From Talpa occidentalis (lineage: Eukaryota > Chordata > Mammalia > Eulipotyphla > Talpidae), in contig NW_023601754.1 in the NCBI RefSeq assembly GCF_014898055.3, forward strand, positions 48,787,013 through 48,851,012: a DNA stretch of 64,000 bases. The letters are read 5' to 3'. Positions 29,320 to 40,729 of this stretch are shown here, piece after piece. Numbering within the stretch: the stretch's first letter is position 1; every line of letters starts with the position of its first letter. The translations under genes and the position numbers were made by a program. The notes beneath the pieces were generated by a model. The model was not told the DNA's origin and ran no database searches. It was given only the letters and a program-made list of their open reading frames with translations.

Positions 29320-29553
29320 AAGCCTAGGGGTTGAGTCAAGGCGCTATCACCGAGATGACCTAAGTTCGATGCCCAGCCAGGGAACTGACCCACAGAGTCA
29401 GCAGACCTCTCCTGTCTCCCTGCTGCTCCCCTCAGCAGTGGATTTCAGTAGATCTGCCTGTTCTGCTCCCCACTCTGTCTCTGGTGAGTCCTTTCACCCC
29501 GCACACCTCTGGCCTACACCCCAGTTCGTCTACACAAAAATAAAATTTTCTAA
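29320..29553 (+). mobile_element. tRNA-derived SINE, old type, 5' end truncated
   Basis: Starts within the head (CTAGGGGTTGAGTC), then body and AATAAAATTTTCTA tail. Confidence 0.85.
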
Positions 29554-29569
29554 AAAAGAAAATACTTTT

Positions 29570-29848
29570 GGGCCTCCCCTCGTGGCGCAGGCGGTTGAGC
29601 GCTGCGCTGTGAAGCTGTCCAGAGCCTCTGCAGCTCCAGTTCGATCCCCGCCAGTCAGCGAGGGTCCCACATGGCGTGGCAGACCTCTCCTGTCTCGCCC
29701 GCTGCTTCCCTCAGCAGTGTATTTCGACAGTCTGCCTGTTCTGTTCCCCACTCTGTCTCTGGTGAATCCTCTTACCCTCTTGCACATCTGGCCTGTACCC
29801 CGGTTCTTATATAAAATAAATAAATCTTTAAAAAAAAAAAAGAAAAAA
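29570..29848 (+). mobile_element. tRNA-derived SINE, intermediate type
   Basis: Target duplication AAAATACTTTT. Inserted next to the tail of the previous copy. Confidence 0.93.
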
Positions 29849-30076
29849 AATACTTTTATTAAAAAAAAAAAGTACCCGAATGAAGTAAAAGATTTGTCAA
29901 CAGCTGACTCAATGTTGACAGGGGTCAGAAAGGAGCAAATGTAGCTATTTGGGCCCTTTCCTGGTGACACATGGGTTAAAGTCTCAGTGCTATTTCATCT
30001 TTAAAACAAAAAAAAGCAATGAAAACACAGATTTCCTACTGATATATCAACATGTAATGGTAAGAATTGAGTTTAA

Positions 30077-30335
30077 AAATTTTAGATTTATTTTTATTTA
30101 TTTATGCATACAAGAACTGGAGTGTAGGCCAGAGGTGAGGGGGCATGAGAAGATACACCAAAGACACAGTGGGGAGCAGAACAGGCGAATCTACTGAAAT
30201 CCACTGCTGAGGGGAACAGCGGGGAGACAGGAGAGGTCTGTTGCGCCATGTGGGTCAGCTCCTAGCATGGGGTTGAACTCAGGCCATAGAGGTGATAGTG
30301 CTGAGTCTTAACTCCCTAGGCTACCAGGGAGGTCC
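30077..30335 (-). mobile_element. tRNA-derived SINE, old type
   Basis: Complete but diverged (CTAGGCTACCAGGGAGGTCC head end). No clear target duplication. Confidence 0.88.
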
Positions 30336-30760
30336 AAATTCTATGAGATTTCTGTTGCAATCTGGGCATCTCACCAGTCGTTAACGTGCTCATTTTACAG
30401 ATGCCCAATCCAAATGTCATACAGGTTGTTAACTTGCCCATGTTGCCTCCTGATCAAACAGGCACTGAAATGCAGATGTTCATGCTCTACACAAACACCT
30501 TGGCCCCCTGACATCCCTATGGTGTTGGACTCTCAGTATTAAGACTCCACACCACCCAGCTATGGAGGCTTTTGGAAACACAATGTTAGCACTACCTATC
30601 TAATTCTGAGGAAGTATTGTCACAGAGACATCTCCATAAAAGAGAGAGGTACCATTTCCCATCATCCCTAATTAACCAAAGGGGGAGCTGAGAAGCTCAT
30701 AGAAGTTATGTAACACAGAAAGTAGTTGGGTTCTGGGGAGAGAGCTCTGGAACCCATGGC
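30336..30760. other. Intergenic, no feature seen
   Basis: Nothing recognised. Confidence 0.4.
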
Positions 30761-30764
30761 CCAG

Positions 30765-30820
30765 CTTGCACCTGCTATTGCTTCCGAGATCAGACGAGAT
30801 CGGGAGTGTTCAGGGTACAC
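30765..30820 (-). pseudogene. 5S rRNA pseudogene fragment
   Basis: On the minus strand the segment reads ACCCTGAACACTCCCGATCT and continues CGTCTGATCTCGGAAGC, matching the 5' half of vertebrate 5S rRNA with a few changes (ACACTC for ACGCGC). The 3' half, including most of the internal control region, is missing or diverged. Confidence 0.85.
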
Positions 30821-30941
30821 CTACTATTGCTAAGCAACATGTGGAGGAAACACAGGTAGAGACAATTGAAATAGACACTTGGGTGAGAGACATTGGGGAG
30901 CCTGACAAGGGCAGATGCTATCTTGACAGCTTATCTCCTTT

Positions 30942-31315
30942 TCGTCAGGTACAATTTAATAGGCTTCACTAGGTAAGGTGGATGCATAAGTTGCCATGGG
31001 AACAAAGCCATAAGATCAAGAGCAGAAAAACCACCCAAGATCCAGGAACACAGTGACAGAGCCAGGACATGTTTCTGTGTCCGAAGCCACCATCCAAGAC
31101 CAGACATTGCAGCTGGTAAACTGGTGCCCCAATTTAAAAAGGCTGGAAAACAGTATAAAATAGAGCGTCAAATACTCCTTCTGCAGACCTCTCCCATCTC
31201 GCCAGCTGCTTCTCTCAGCAGTGGATTCAATAAATCCACATTTTCTGTTCTCCACTGTCTTGTGAGGTCTTTCTTCACATCCTCCCCCCTCCGGCCACAC
31301 CCTGATAATCATCCC
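30942..31315 (+). mobile_element. Solo LTR of an endogenous retrovirus, copy 1
   Basis: Order seen: U3 with TATAAAA at 31,154-31,160, possible R start at GCAGACCT near 31,183, AATAAA at 31,229-31,234, then a U5-like end. It aligns with the reverse complement of 32,905-33,495 through U3 and beyond, so the two are copies of one LTR family. No gag, pol or env is seen beside it. The 3' limit is approximate. Confidence 0.75.
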
Positions 31316-31599
31316 CACTACGCTTTTGTCCCAGATTTCTGGGACCTGGTTTTGAACTCCTTCCCTATGGGTCCCTGCCAGAAGGTCCCTAAAACGTGCG
31401 GCACGCTTTAGGGCTTCCATCAACCTTGCTTTGGTAAAATTTTGTTTGTCTGGACATTTACCCCAGAGAAGATGGGTACTTTGTGGTATTTTTTTGCAAA
31501 ACTATTAGCCTTCCTTTTCCATACTTGCTAATTCTATTAAAATTCATTCTAAGAGTATGTTTTGCCTCTGTGTGCATGGATGGTTGGATACTTTCTCTC

Positions 31600-31868
31600 T
31601 TTTTTTAAAGATTTATTTCATTTGTTTATGAATGCAAGAAGTGGGGTGTAGGCCAGAGGTGTGTGTGTGGGGGGGTGAGAGCATTCCCCAGAGTGGGGAG
31701 CAGAACAGGCGGATCTACCGAGCTACATTGCTGGAGGGAGCAGCAGGGAGACAGGAGAGGTCTGCTGCGCCAGGTGGGTAGCTCCCTGGCCGGGGATCGA
31801 ACTCAGGCTGCAGTGCTGGCGATAGTGTGATAGCGGGAGATTTCACCCCCGCGCCAACACGGACGCCC
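31600..31868 (-). mobile_element. tRNA-derived SINE, old type
   Basis: Complete, with an expanded (GT)n/G-rich stretch in the body. No clear target duplication. Confidence 0.88.
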
Positions 31869-31879
31869 GAGGTGGGATA

Positions 31880-32430
31880 GGGCCGGGAGTACCCCTTGGT
31901 GCCGCACCAACAGAGCCATGGGCATAGAGCAGGTACTGGTCCTACCCCGGCCTGACCCCGGCCCCAGTGCTCTGCTCTCCCTCACCCGCCCTGGTCCACG
32001 GCGCCCCCGGCACCTACTGGGCTTTCAGCTCCTACCCCGCCCTATGAGCCCGGCGTCGGGGCATCTGCACGGAATTCCTAGCAGCACTGCGGCCCGAACA
32101 CCCATTACCTCCAGCCTTTACGGTCGCTCCGTCCCAGAGCGCAGGCTCCTCCTTCACCTCCTCTCCTACACTCGCGTCCTCTCGCCCCTCTGCTCCCTCC
32201 CGCCCTGTGGTGACAGAGTTCAGAATCCCCATCCATCCAAGAACCCACCCTCCTCGAAGCGACCGAGAGTAATGCCGGGGGGGGGGGGGGGGGGGGCGCA
32301 CACTTCCGGCCAAATATATGAGTGGGCGGGATCGCGCCTGCGCAGAAAGGACTCTTCGCGGTGTCGCCATTACAGCGCGACTACATTTCCCACAAGGCTC
32401 TGCGTCTTACGTCAGGCGCCCCAGAAAATG
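31880..32430. promoter_or_regulatory. CpG-island promoter between diverging KRAB units
   Basis: CpG-dense stretch with an ETS site (ACTTCCGG, near 32,301), an NRF1-type site (CGCGCCTGCGCA, 32,333-32,344), a YY1-like GCCATTA, and a ZNF143/SBS-type motif beginning ACTACATTTCCCACAAGG at 32,380. A 20-G run lies at 32,277-32,296. It sits between the minus-strand orphan KRAB-A exon and the plus-strand unit, so it could drive either or both. Confidence 0.75.
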
Positions 32431-32904
32431 GCAATTTCACGGTGTTCCGCTTTGTTGGGTTAAGACCTGAGAGGAGGCTTGAGGGACTGCGGCTACCCAC
32501 GCGACAGTCTGGTTCGTTGTTAAATCCTGTTAATACCAGTGTAATGCCCTTGAGTTGGAAAATTCGATTTGGGGAAGCTAGACCTTGGCAGGAGACACTC
32601 TCTCGCCGTTTGGGTTGGAATGGCGGCAGTCCCGTCCAAACTGCGCTCCCTGAAACCGCGAATAGTGACAGTCACGGCGACTGCGTTTTGTTAAGCTGGT
32701 GTGGCTCAGTTAAATGAACATAATTTAAGTACACGACTGGTGGGTTCAGCAAAAGAGCACAGGTTTCGGGGCCCGGGCACCCGAGCCTCGGGGTGCAGGC
32801 ACAGGGCGCGGCAGGACCTGGAGTCCGCGCGTTACTGGGGTCCACTGCTGACGGGCCTCGGGAGTGCGGTATTGGGAAGCTGTGAGGGCGGGGAGGGTGG
32901 GTGC

Positions 32905-33495
32905 AGTTGGGAGAAATTGCGGGGTGAGGCTGGAGGCGCGGGGATGGAAATTCACTAGAGACAGACTGGAGAACAGATAAGGCGCATTTATTGAAATACG
33001 CAGCAAGACAGGAGAAAACTATGGGTGAAACTAAAGACTGTCATTTAGGGCTTGGGGGACATGAGTCTGCTGACCATGTTATCAGCTTGACGACCAAGTG
33101 TTGTTATTGAAACCAGACCCCACACCCCCGGCCATGGTTCTTATCAGCAAGGTTTACACTGATCAGCTTGTGGGGTCCCTTGTCATACATCGCAGGGGAC
33201 GAGATGGGAGAGGTCTGTGCGAGGACGACTTGAGTCTCTCTTTTATACTGTTTTCGGGGCTGTCTAACTTGGGGCGCCAGTTTGCATCAGCTATCTGCTG
33301 GGATGTCTGGTCTCTGGTGCTGGCTCTGCTTCCACATTCCTGGTTGGGCTAGTTTTTCTGGCCCTGGTGGTTGGTCTTGGGGCATTGTTTCCATAGCAAC
33401 CTTATCCATCGTTATGTATTACAAGCCTTGCAAACCTGCCACTGGGCAAGAAGTGGGAGCTTAGTGTTTAAGCCTTATTAAATGGTACCCCAACA
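32905..33495 (-). mobile_element. Solo LTR of an endogenous retrovirus, copy 2
   Basis: Minus-oriented relative of the LTR at 30,942. It begins TGTTGGGGTACC at 33,495, with TATAAAA at 33,247-33,241, possible R start near 33,220, and AATAAA at 32,992-32,987. Compared with copy 1 it has about 200 extra bases between the R start and the polyadenylation signal. No internal retroviral genes flank it. Confidence 0.78.
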
Positions 33496-33597
33496 GAGAG
33501 TCTTGTCTACTGAGCCCAGGCAATGAAGGTCCTGGGAGGAAAGTGAGATTGAGGATCACAAGGGAAGGCACAGCAGGAGGCTACCCGAATTGTGTTG

Positions 33598-33861
33598 TTT
33601 TTTTTTAAAGATTTATTTATTCATACAAGAAGCGGGGTACAGGCCAGATGTGTAGGAGGGTGAGAAGATTCACTAGAGACAGAGTGGGGAACAGATTAGG
33701 CAGACTGAAGTACACTGCTGAGGGGAGCAGCGGGCAACACAGGAGAGGTCTGCCGTGCCATGTGGGCATCTCCGAAGCAGGCCGGGATTGAACCCGCACT
33801 GCAGAGGCTGTGGACAGCTTCACAGCGCTGTGCTCAATCACCTGCACCACCAGGGAGGCCC
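33598..33861 (-). mobile_element. tRNA-derived SINE, intermediate type
   Basis: Complete copy directly abutting the next one. Its body segment at 33,668-33,700 matches 32,950-32,982 of the nearby LTR at all but about three of 33 positions. Confidence 0.93.
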
Positions 33862-34148
33862 TCTTTTTTTTTTTTTTTTTTTTTTTTTAAAGATTTATTT
33901 ATTTATTTATACAAGTACTGGGTACAATCAGAAGCATACGGGAGGGTGAGGGAATTCACCAGAGCCAGAGCGGGGAGCAGAGCAGGCAGAATGACTGAAG
34001 TACACTGCTGAGGGGAGCAGCTGGCAGCAAGAGAGGTCTGCACGCCATGCAGGACCCTCACCCGGCGGCTGGGATCGAACTGGTGCTGCAGAAGCTGCGG
34101 ACAGCATCACAGCACTGCGCTCAACTGCCTGCGCCACCAGGGGAGGCT
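33862..34148 (-). mobile_element. tRNA-derived SINE, young/intermediate type
   Basis: Joined head to tail with the preceding copy through its T-rich tail. Confidence 0.93.
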
Positions 34149-35623
34149 CTACCCCTATTTTTGACTGTGTGTACTGTTGTCTAGGACACAGCTGTGGGAA
34201 GGAAAGTGTCTATTCTATGCAAGCTGAGGCAGCCAGATCATGGACAGCATCACTTGACAACAACTCTCTTCAAACCCAGTAAGATGATGCTATTTCTGCC
34301 CCACTATAATTTTCTCTAAGCCATCAATAGGCAGTAAACCACTGTTGGAAAACATGTATGCACACAATTTGTGTACTATATTTGTAGTGTATTTGTGTAC
34401 TATATATATATGTACACATACACATACACATATGCTACCTGTGTGCTATAAACACATACTTGTGAGATAAGGGGAAGGGGAAAGAAGGAGGTATTTATGC
34501 AAAGCCTGACAGGATGTGAGGGTACCCATCAATTCCATTTACCAAGAAATCAGGAGAATCTGAGAGTAGATCAAATTCATAGTTTAGCTCTGTCTTCACA
34601 ACAGCTAATCCCCGGAAGTCACAGAAGGTACACAAAATGGAGCCCCAGAAGCCTGGGGCCCCTGCCCTCAGGCCAGCAGCCTCTCCATGTGCCAGCATCT
34701 TTCGGAGCTGTGTTTTCACTGCTCCGTTTCCAAGTACCTTGTGTCCAGAAGCTGAGTCGGGGGGGCTGTGTGAGGAAGCAGCCCCTCGGCGCTCAGAAGC
34801 CAGTCGGCAGGGTGGATGAGGGATCTGAGTGCTGGTGTGGGGATAAAGGGGGGTCCTGGACATTGGGTCATATCTGGGAGAGTAAAGGCTGCTGAGCAAC
34901 CCATGGAATTGATGAGGTTCAGAAAGGTGGTCCTCAGATGTGATATAGGGGTTCAGCAAGTGGTATCCTTGGATTACCTCTGAGAAAAGTTTGGGCAGTT
35001 TCCCATTCAATGGCATATTGCGAGTTTATTAAGGAAGAAAGAGGTTTGCATAGATACAAACAGGCAAAGGCTTCATTTTACCAGAGAAGGAGTATTAAAA
35101 AAAGGAAGGTAAAAAGGTACTTGCATAGGCACAAGCAGGCAGTCTCTGGGGTACTGGGCGCTGTCCCAGCTGAGAAGGCCTGTTTATGTTCCAGCCTAAG
35201 TTCATACTCACATCTTCATCCTCCCCCGTTTCCGGAATCACAGTTAAGCCGCCCCCAATGCTGACCCTTCCTCCTCCCTCGATCTTAATGTTGCTCCTGG
35301 AGTTTCAGAAGGATTGTCCTCCTGACTTTTGCTTTATAGGAAACATGCAATAATTTGACTTGAGAAATTATTTGCCAGGTCACATCAGGCTGTTTACATC
35401 AGGCTGCTTGACTTTTGGCTGATTTATCCCTATTGACACAGTGAAGCCCAAGCACGGAGGTTGGAGGTTTTTCTGGTTTTTGGTTTTCCCCTGAGAAACA
35501 GCACACGATCTCCCCATAAACACACCTGTTCTCCCGTGAGCCCAAGTGGTTCATGACGCACATTTAATGTAAAATCTCTTGAAAATGACTAAGGGGCATG
35601 TTCTCTATTTAAAATTGGAACAT
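34149..35623. other. Intergenic; possible old LTR on minus strand near 35,020-35,330
   Basis: On the minus strand, pyrimidine-rich sequence leads to TTAATAAACTCGC near 35,025, an LTR-like polyadenylation context, but ends and target duplication are not seen. A 173-codon open frame at 34,495-35,016 (minus) has no domain I recognise. A TG/TA-rich stretch lies at 34,375-34,450. Confidence 0.3.
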
Positions 35624-35932
35624 GGGCCTCCCCGGTGGCGCAGCGGTTGAGCGCTGGGCTGCGAAGCTGCCCGCAGCCTCTGCGGCGCCTGTTCGATCCC
35701 CAGCTGCTCTCCGGCCACCGGAGGAGGGTCCCTCATGGCGCACAGACCTCTCCTGCAGCGCCCACTGCTCCCCTCAGCAGTGTACTTCGTTAAGTCTGCC
35801 TGTTCTGTTCCCCACTCTGGCTCTGGTGAATTCTCTCACCCTCCTGCGCTTCTGACTGTAGCCAGTGCTTGTATAAATAAATAAACAAACAAACAAATAA
35901 ATAAATCTTTAAAAAAATAAAAAATGAAAAAT
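35624..35932 (+). mobile_element. tRNA-derived SINE, young type
   Basis: Target duplication AAAATTGGAACAT / AAAATCGGAACAT. Long (AAAC/AAAT)n tail. Confidence 0.95.
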
Positions 35933-36351
35933 AAAATCGGAACATTAGAATACACATGCCAGCTCCTAAGCTATTTTTTAAAACGAAAGCAAACTGCGTT
36001 TTGAGTGCATAAGTCTCCTTAATGATGTAAACAATGGAAAACACAGTCTTACGCTCTGCAGGCAGCGAGTGTGAGTGATTCCCATGCCCTCTGTTAATTC
36101 CCCTATTACTGAATCCATCTGCTTGACAGTCTTTATGGCTTAACATTTCTAGATGTCGTGGTGATGTTATCTTGATTGTATTTGATGTATAATTCAAGGC
36201 CCCCTTCCACACTTGACTTGTTACAAACATTGTGTTTAGGGGTTTAGCTATATCACTTAGCATTTACTGTGTAAAGAACCAACCAAATTTCTCTGGCTTG
36301 CAGGGGAAATAAAAGACCCAAGCACTCTATTTGCGGATGTTTCCACATTGC

Positions 36352-36624
36352 TTTTTTTTTTTTTTTTTTGGTTTGTTTGGTTTTTGTTTTGCATAGAACT
36401 GGGGTATAGGCCAGAGGTGTGGGGGTGGGGGGCATTGAGAGGACTCACCAGAGACAGAGTGGGGAGCAGAACACGTGGATTGAATGAAATCCACTGCTGA
36501 GGGGAGCAGTAGGGAGACAGGAGAGGTCAGCTGCACCATGTGGGTCAGCTCCCTGGCTGGGGAGCCAACTCAGACCTTAGTTGTGATAGTGCTGAGACGT
36601 AACCCCCGAGCTACCAGGGAGGCC
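36352..36624 (-). mobile_element. tRNA-derived SINE, old type
   Basis: Tail reads as (TTTTG)n-like on this strand; head ends CTACCAGGGAGGCC. Confidence 0.9.
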
Positions 36625-37287
36625 TTGGAAGTTCCCACGTTTTGGGCCTGCATCTAGTTTCATCAATTTTTATGCTTGTGTTGCCTGCATCCCAATGAGG
36701 CTAGTCTTCTGGTTTCTTCCCTGTAAGCTGTTGGTTTAAAGTGACTTCATTTACTTTTCTGTTGGTTTGTTCTGGCTGTTGGCTAATCCATGTATCCCCA
36801 ACACTATCCCCAGGTGTCCTCACAAGTGACAGCATCCCAAGAATGCAAATTCCAGAGATAAACCACTTTTCTGAAAAACTACTTTCCATCCTCTGCATCA
36901 TATCCACTGATTGAATAAGTCTTTGGGAACCTGTACAAGGACAGCACACCACCAGGAATGTACAATATGTGCAACTTTCCTCTAAAATCTAGGCTCAAAA
37001 GTGTTGTAAGTGTCCTTAAATTTTTTAAATAAATTCTCAGCATTCTTTGTTGGTAAGTCAGTGGGATTTGTGTGGTTTAATTACCTTAAGGATAAATTTA
37101 AGTCTAAATTTTACTAACTAAAAGACTTCTGGGTTCCCTCCCTGCATCTTTGAAACATGTAAAATAGTACTGTCCCCCAGAAGACTCTTCTTTTCCAGCT
37201 AATGTGTGGAGTTCTTTGCACAGGAGAATCTAGGAGCAAGGAGCTCTAGTCATTTCATAACTTGACTCCATTCTCCTTCTCTTTCAG

Positions 37288-37353
37288 CTCAACTTCCACA
37301 GTCCTCTAAGTGTTTCTTAGATCAAGAAACAAGAGACATTAATCTTAGAAATG
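37288..37353 (+). other. Putative 5' UTR exon of plus-strand KRAB unit A
   Basis: 66 bases between acceptor TTCTCTTTCAG and donor ATG|GTAAGT. It aligns with the segment 52,724-52,782, which has the same acceptor/donor layout upstream of unit B. Conservation of both splice sites between the duplicates supports a real non-coding exon about 3.8 kb upstream of KRAB-A. Confidence 0.6.
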
Positions 37354-37504
37354 GTAAGTCTTTTTTTTTTTTTTCAGCGACTTTGTCTTGAGCTTTGTGG
37401 AGATAAATTAGCGTGGAAAACTCAATACAAATGGAAATGTAGTTAAGACTGCCCTTCACAACATTTGCATAAAGTAGATGAAGGTGGCCACTGGGCACAG
37501 ACAG

Positions 37505-37830
37505 GTCATCTGACTGGGGCATCCAGGTGAGTGAACACTGTCTCTGGTCTCTCTCACACCACTGCTTTGAAAGACAGATGCGTTGGTTTCTGATCAGAAA
37601 TCAGACCCTTTCTCGGAGGACCTGGACACTTGCAGGCACAGAAGTCTGAAACAGTCTGCAGGTCGGAGAGATGATGCCGTGGACAGAGTCTCCTTCCCCA
37701 TCAGAACTTAGCACTTCCTGCATGTAGCAGTGACGATGGTTTTCCACAGAAAGCACCAACTGATGAGGTTTGTCTGCAGAGACTAACAGTGCGGTGCAGA
37801 CGACACTTGGAAGGCCTTACCTGAGGCAGT
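37505..37830. repeat. Segmental duplication, upstream part, copy A
   Basis: Aligns with 52,920-53,270 (for example GTGCAGACGACACTTGGAAG in both). Part of the tandem duplication carrying the two plus-strand KRAB units. Confidence 0.85.
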
Positions 37831-37920
37831 GAGGATGGAGTTGGCCACAGGTCCTTGAATAACTCCATGCATCTCTCTCCCCTGGTCTCCACATGCAGGT
37901 TGCACAGCAGACTGTTCAAA

Positions 37921-38005
37921 GTGATATATATATATATATATATACGTATATATAAAAAAATAACATTTATATTATATATATAACATTTATTATATATATA
38001 AACAT
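37921..38005. repeat. (TA)n microsatellite
   Basis: Alternating TA tract with interruptions, absent from the paralogous position near 53.3 kb. Confidence 0.9.
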
Positions 38006-38021
38006 ATATATGTGTGTTTAT

Positions 38022-38236
38022 TTTAAACATTTATTTTTATTTATTTATGCATTCAGAAACTGGGGTACAGGCCAGAGGTGGGGCGTACTGAAATACGCTG
38101 CTGAGGGGAGCAGCAGGAGACAGGAAATGTCTGCTGCGCCATGGTCAGCTACCTGGCTGGGGACCAAACTCCGACCACAATTGTTGGTGACAGCTTGATA
38201 GCACTGACTTTAACCCCTGTGCCACCATGGAGGCCC
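38022..38236 (-). mobile_element. tRNA-derived SINE, old type, shortened body
   Basis: Tail, partial body and head are present, with about 60 bases of the body deleted. Confidence 0.85.
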
Positions 38237-38748
38237 CAAAGTTATATTTTTTCACAGATGTTTCCACTGCTGTTTTGCTCTTATACCATTTCAATGTAGT
38301 CCTTCATTTCTTGTAAAGCTCACCTATGCCCTCGGTTATAGTCTGATCAGTGACTGTTCTCTACTCTGTTTCAGTGCAGTGTCCTGCCAGATATGAAACT
38401 GCAGTCGTGATCCACTCCTGGAAATTCTTGTCTGTTAGCTTCTGTCACAATCTGTTGTGATTTCTTCTGTTTCTCTGAATTCTTGTTTCTTCTGCTTATG
38501 CTGGTGTCTAAACCCAGGCCCGTTCTTAGCACTGTGCAGGTCTCCCTAACCGAGTCAGCCCTCAGGTTTGCAGATCTGACCTTTTCCCCACCCTTTCCAC
38601 CAGCGCCCCAACACACTGCTTGCTTCTGTTAGTGTCCAAGGGCCACCTGGAGCTCAGGAACTCCAAAGTAAAAACCACATTCTCAAGTCTGTCCTTACTT
38701 ATAGTGTCACTTCCTTCCAGCCAGTGACTCAGGCCTCAACATGGGCAT

Positions 38749-39018
38749 GTTTATTTATTTATTCATTCATTCATACAAGAGCTGGGGTACAGACCAGAGA
38801 TGCGGGAGTGAGACGATTCACCAGAGACAGAGAGGGGAACAGAATAGGCAAAAATATACTGACCAAAATATACTGTTGAGGGGAGCAGCGGGCAAATCAG
38901 GAGAGGTCTGCTGCACCATGTGGGTTGCTCCCCAGCCAACTGGGGATTGAACTTGTGCTGCAGAGGCTGCGAATTGCTTCATAGTGCGGTGCTTAACCCC
39001 TTGCTCCACCAGGGAGGC
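38749..39018 (-). mobile_element. tRNA-derived SINE, intermediate type
   Basis: Target duplication CAACATGGGCAT on both sides. Confidence 0.94.
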
Positions 39019-40729
39019 AACATGGGCATTTCTCCTGGACTCCTGCCTCTCAGGAGCAATCTCATGTATTACCACTTTTTTTTTTTGGTTCTTTAATATA
39101 ATATGATATCTGCATTAGTGCTCACAAAGAAATACAGTAACTCTTCTTCTCCATTAGAATTTTCTATACTCACTATTGCTACAAGATAGCCAGTGCCCCC
39201 AGTCCCAGAGCCACTGTTGTTACCCAAGCATCAGTGTGCCAGTCCCCAGCTCTAGATGCCCCACAGGTGGCCAGCAGCACCCGCTGGTGCCATCACCAGT
39301 GCCAGGCTGCATGGAAACCAGCCCAGCGCCAGGAAGTGTCCCCTTCGACCACACACTGTCCCACTACAGAAAAGGAGATTGTTCCCTGGCAGATGCTGAA
39401 AACAGGGACCCCTTCTGTACATCTGGAGAGGAAGGCTATTGTGGCAGAGGCATTGCCCCCACGGGCTTGCTGGGCTGCCAGAAACCAGAAAACCAAGGAG
39501 CCGTGACATCCCTAAGGACGCACAACAGTTCCATTAACTGGCCCGCAGAAGCGTAGATGTAGGCCTCGACTAACAAAGGATTGGAAAGAATCATTTTAAA
39601 GAAATTCCACAAACAAGAATATAGCTTATTCAGTGGAGTATGGGCTTAAGGGCACAGAGTGAAGTAAATATTTTACAAAAAGGTAAAAATGAAAAGACAC
39701 AAAATCTGATGGTGGAGATTCTGTGCTGTTTCTCTGTTCAGTCTCTTCCTTTCTCTTTGAACCATTCATTCACTTTCAGTCTCCAGCTACCACTGAAGCG
39801 TGACCGCTTACGCATTTTATCTCGCCTCAGATGTCTCCGGTGTGTATATGAGCCGTCCCCATGCTAGTGGGACAGTCTCATGTTTGACCACAGACGCCTC
39901 AATTTCTCTCTGTCTCAACCATACCCATCCTAGTCTTTCACCCAGTTTCCATTTACAGTGCCATTATGTACCTGAATCATTCCAGAAGCCTGGGGTCAAA
40001 TTCCCCAGTTAGCCTTCTGACAGGAATTTAGTTCTGGTCCTGTTTTTTTCACCCCGTGTTAGCAGCAGCCTCCGGTCTGTCATTGCTGTGTAATCTCAAT
40101 GTGGGTGGTCTCTTTTGGCCTCTTCTCTGAGTGTCCCTGAAGCCCGAGTCCATCTCTTAAGAGGGAGCTGATAAAAAGGCATATACAATCATGTAACTTA
40201 CTCTGTGGGGGCCTCGTTATCCTTGTGCTTTGGGGAGTGGTTTCCACTCACTGTGGGGTGGAAATGGACGACCTTTTAGGAAACAGGACGCATACACACA
40301 TAACTGGCCATTTAGAAGTTGTGAAAAACACTGGGCCATGTAAGGTTTCTTATTGTTGTATATAGAAATGCAGAATGATGTCACTCCGTGTCTCGTGAAT
40401 ACCTTTATATATTTGTCTCTTCACAACCGAAGAGAGGAACATTAACCTGGGCAGAGGGGTCTTGACTGTCTCATTTCACAAAAACTACTCGTCCTCTCCT
40501 TGCATCCTGAGTTCAGTTACTGCCTCACATACATGAGAAACGTGGTTCACATGGAAGAGCTAATGGATGATAGAAAGTGCTGTTTCTTTCTCACTGTATC
40601 CCCACATTCTGTGTATATTGAGCATGTTTTTGACAAATACATTGTTCCGTGTATTTGTTATGATTATGTCTCCAATCCAGATGATGAGGTCCTTTCAGGA
40701 GCAGAGTTTTATTCTAAGAATGAAGTGCA
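39019..40729. other. Upstream intron of unit A, no gene seen
   Basis: No KRAB, finger or other domain in any frame. A 126-codon frame at 39,176 has a composition unlike a protein and is not reported as a gene. Confidence 0.4.

Noticed and set aside
31154..31315. Explanation of the LTR as simply carrying a truncated SINE insertion
   Set aside because: No SINE tail or head and no target duplication at the edges, the same similarity recurs in the second LTR behind the same U3, and an intact AATAAA lies where an LTR needs it. It remains the main alternative to test.
34495..35016. 173-codon open frame on the minus strand
   Set aside because: No recognisable domain and no splice context; it lies in a G+C-rich, possibly LTR-derived segment.
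39176..39556. 126-codon plus-strand frame
   Set aside because: Composition unlike a conserved protein, no counterpart in the paralogous unit near 54 kb.
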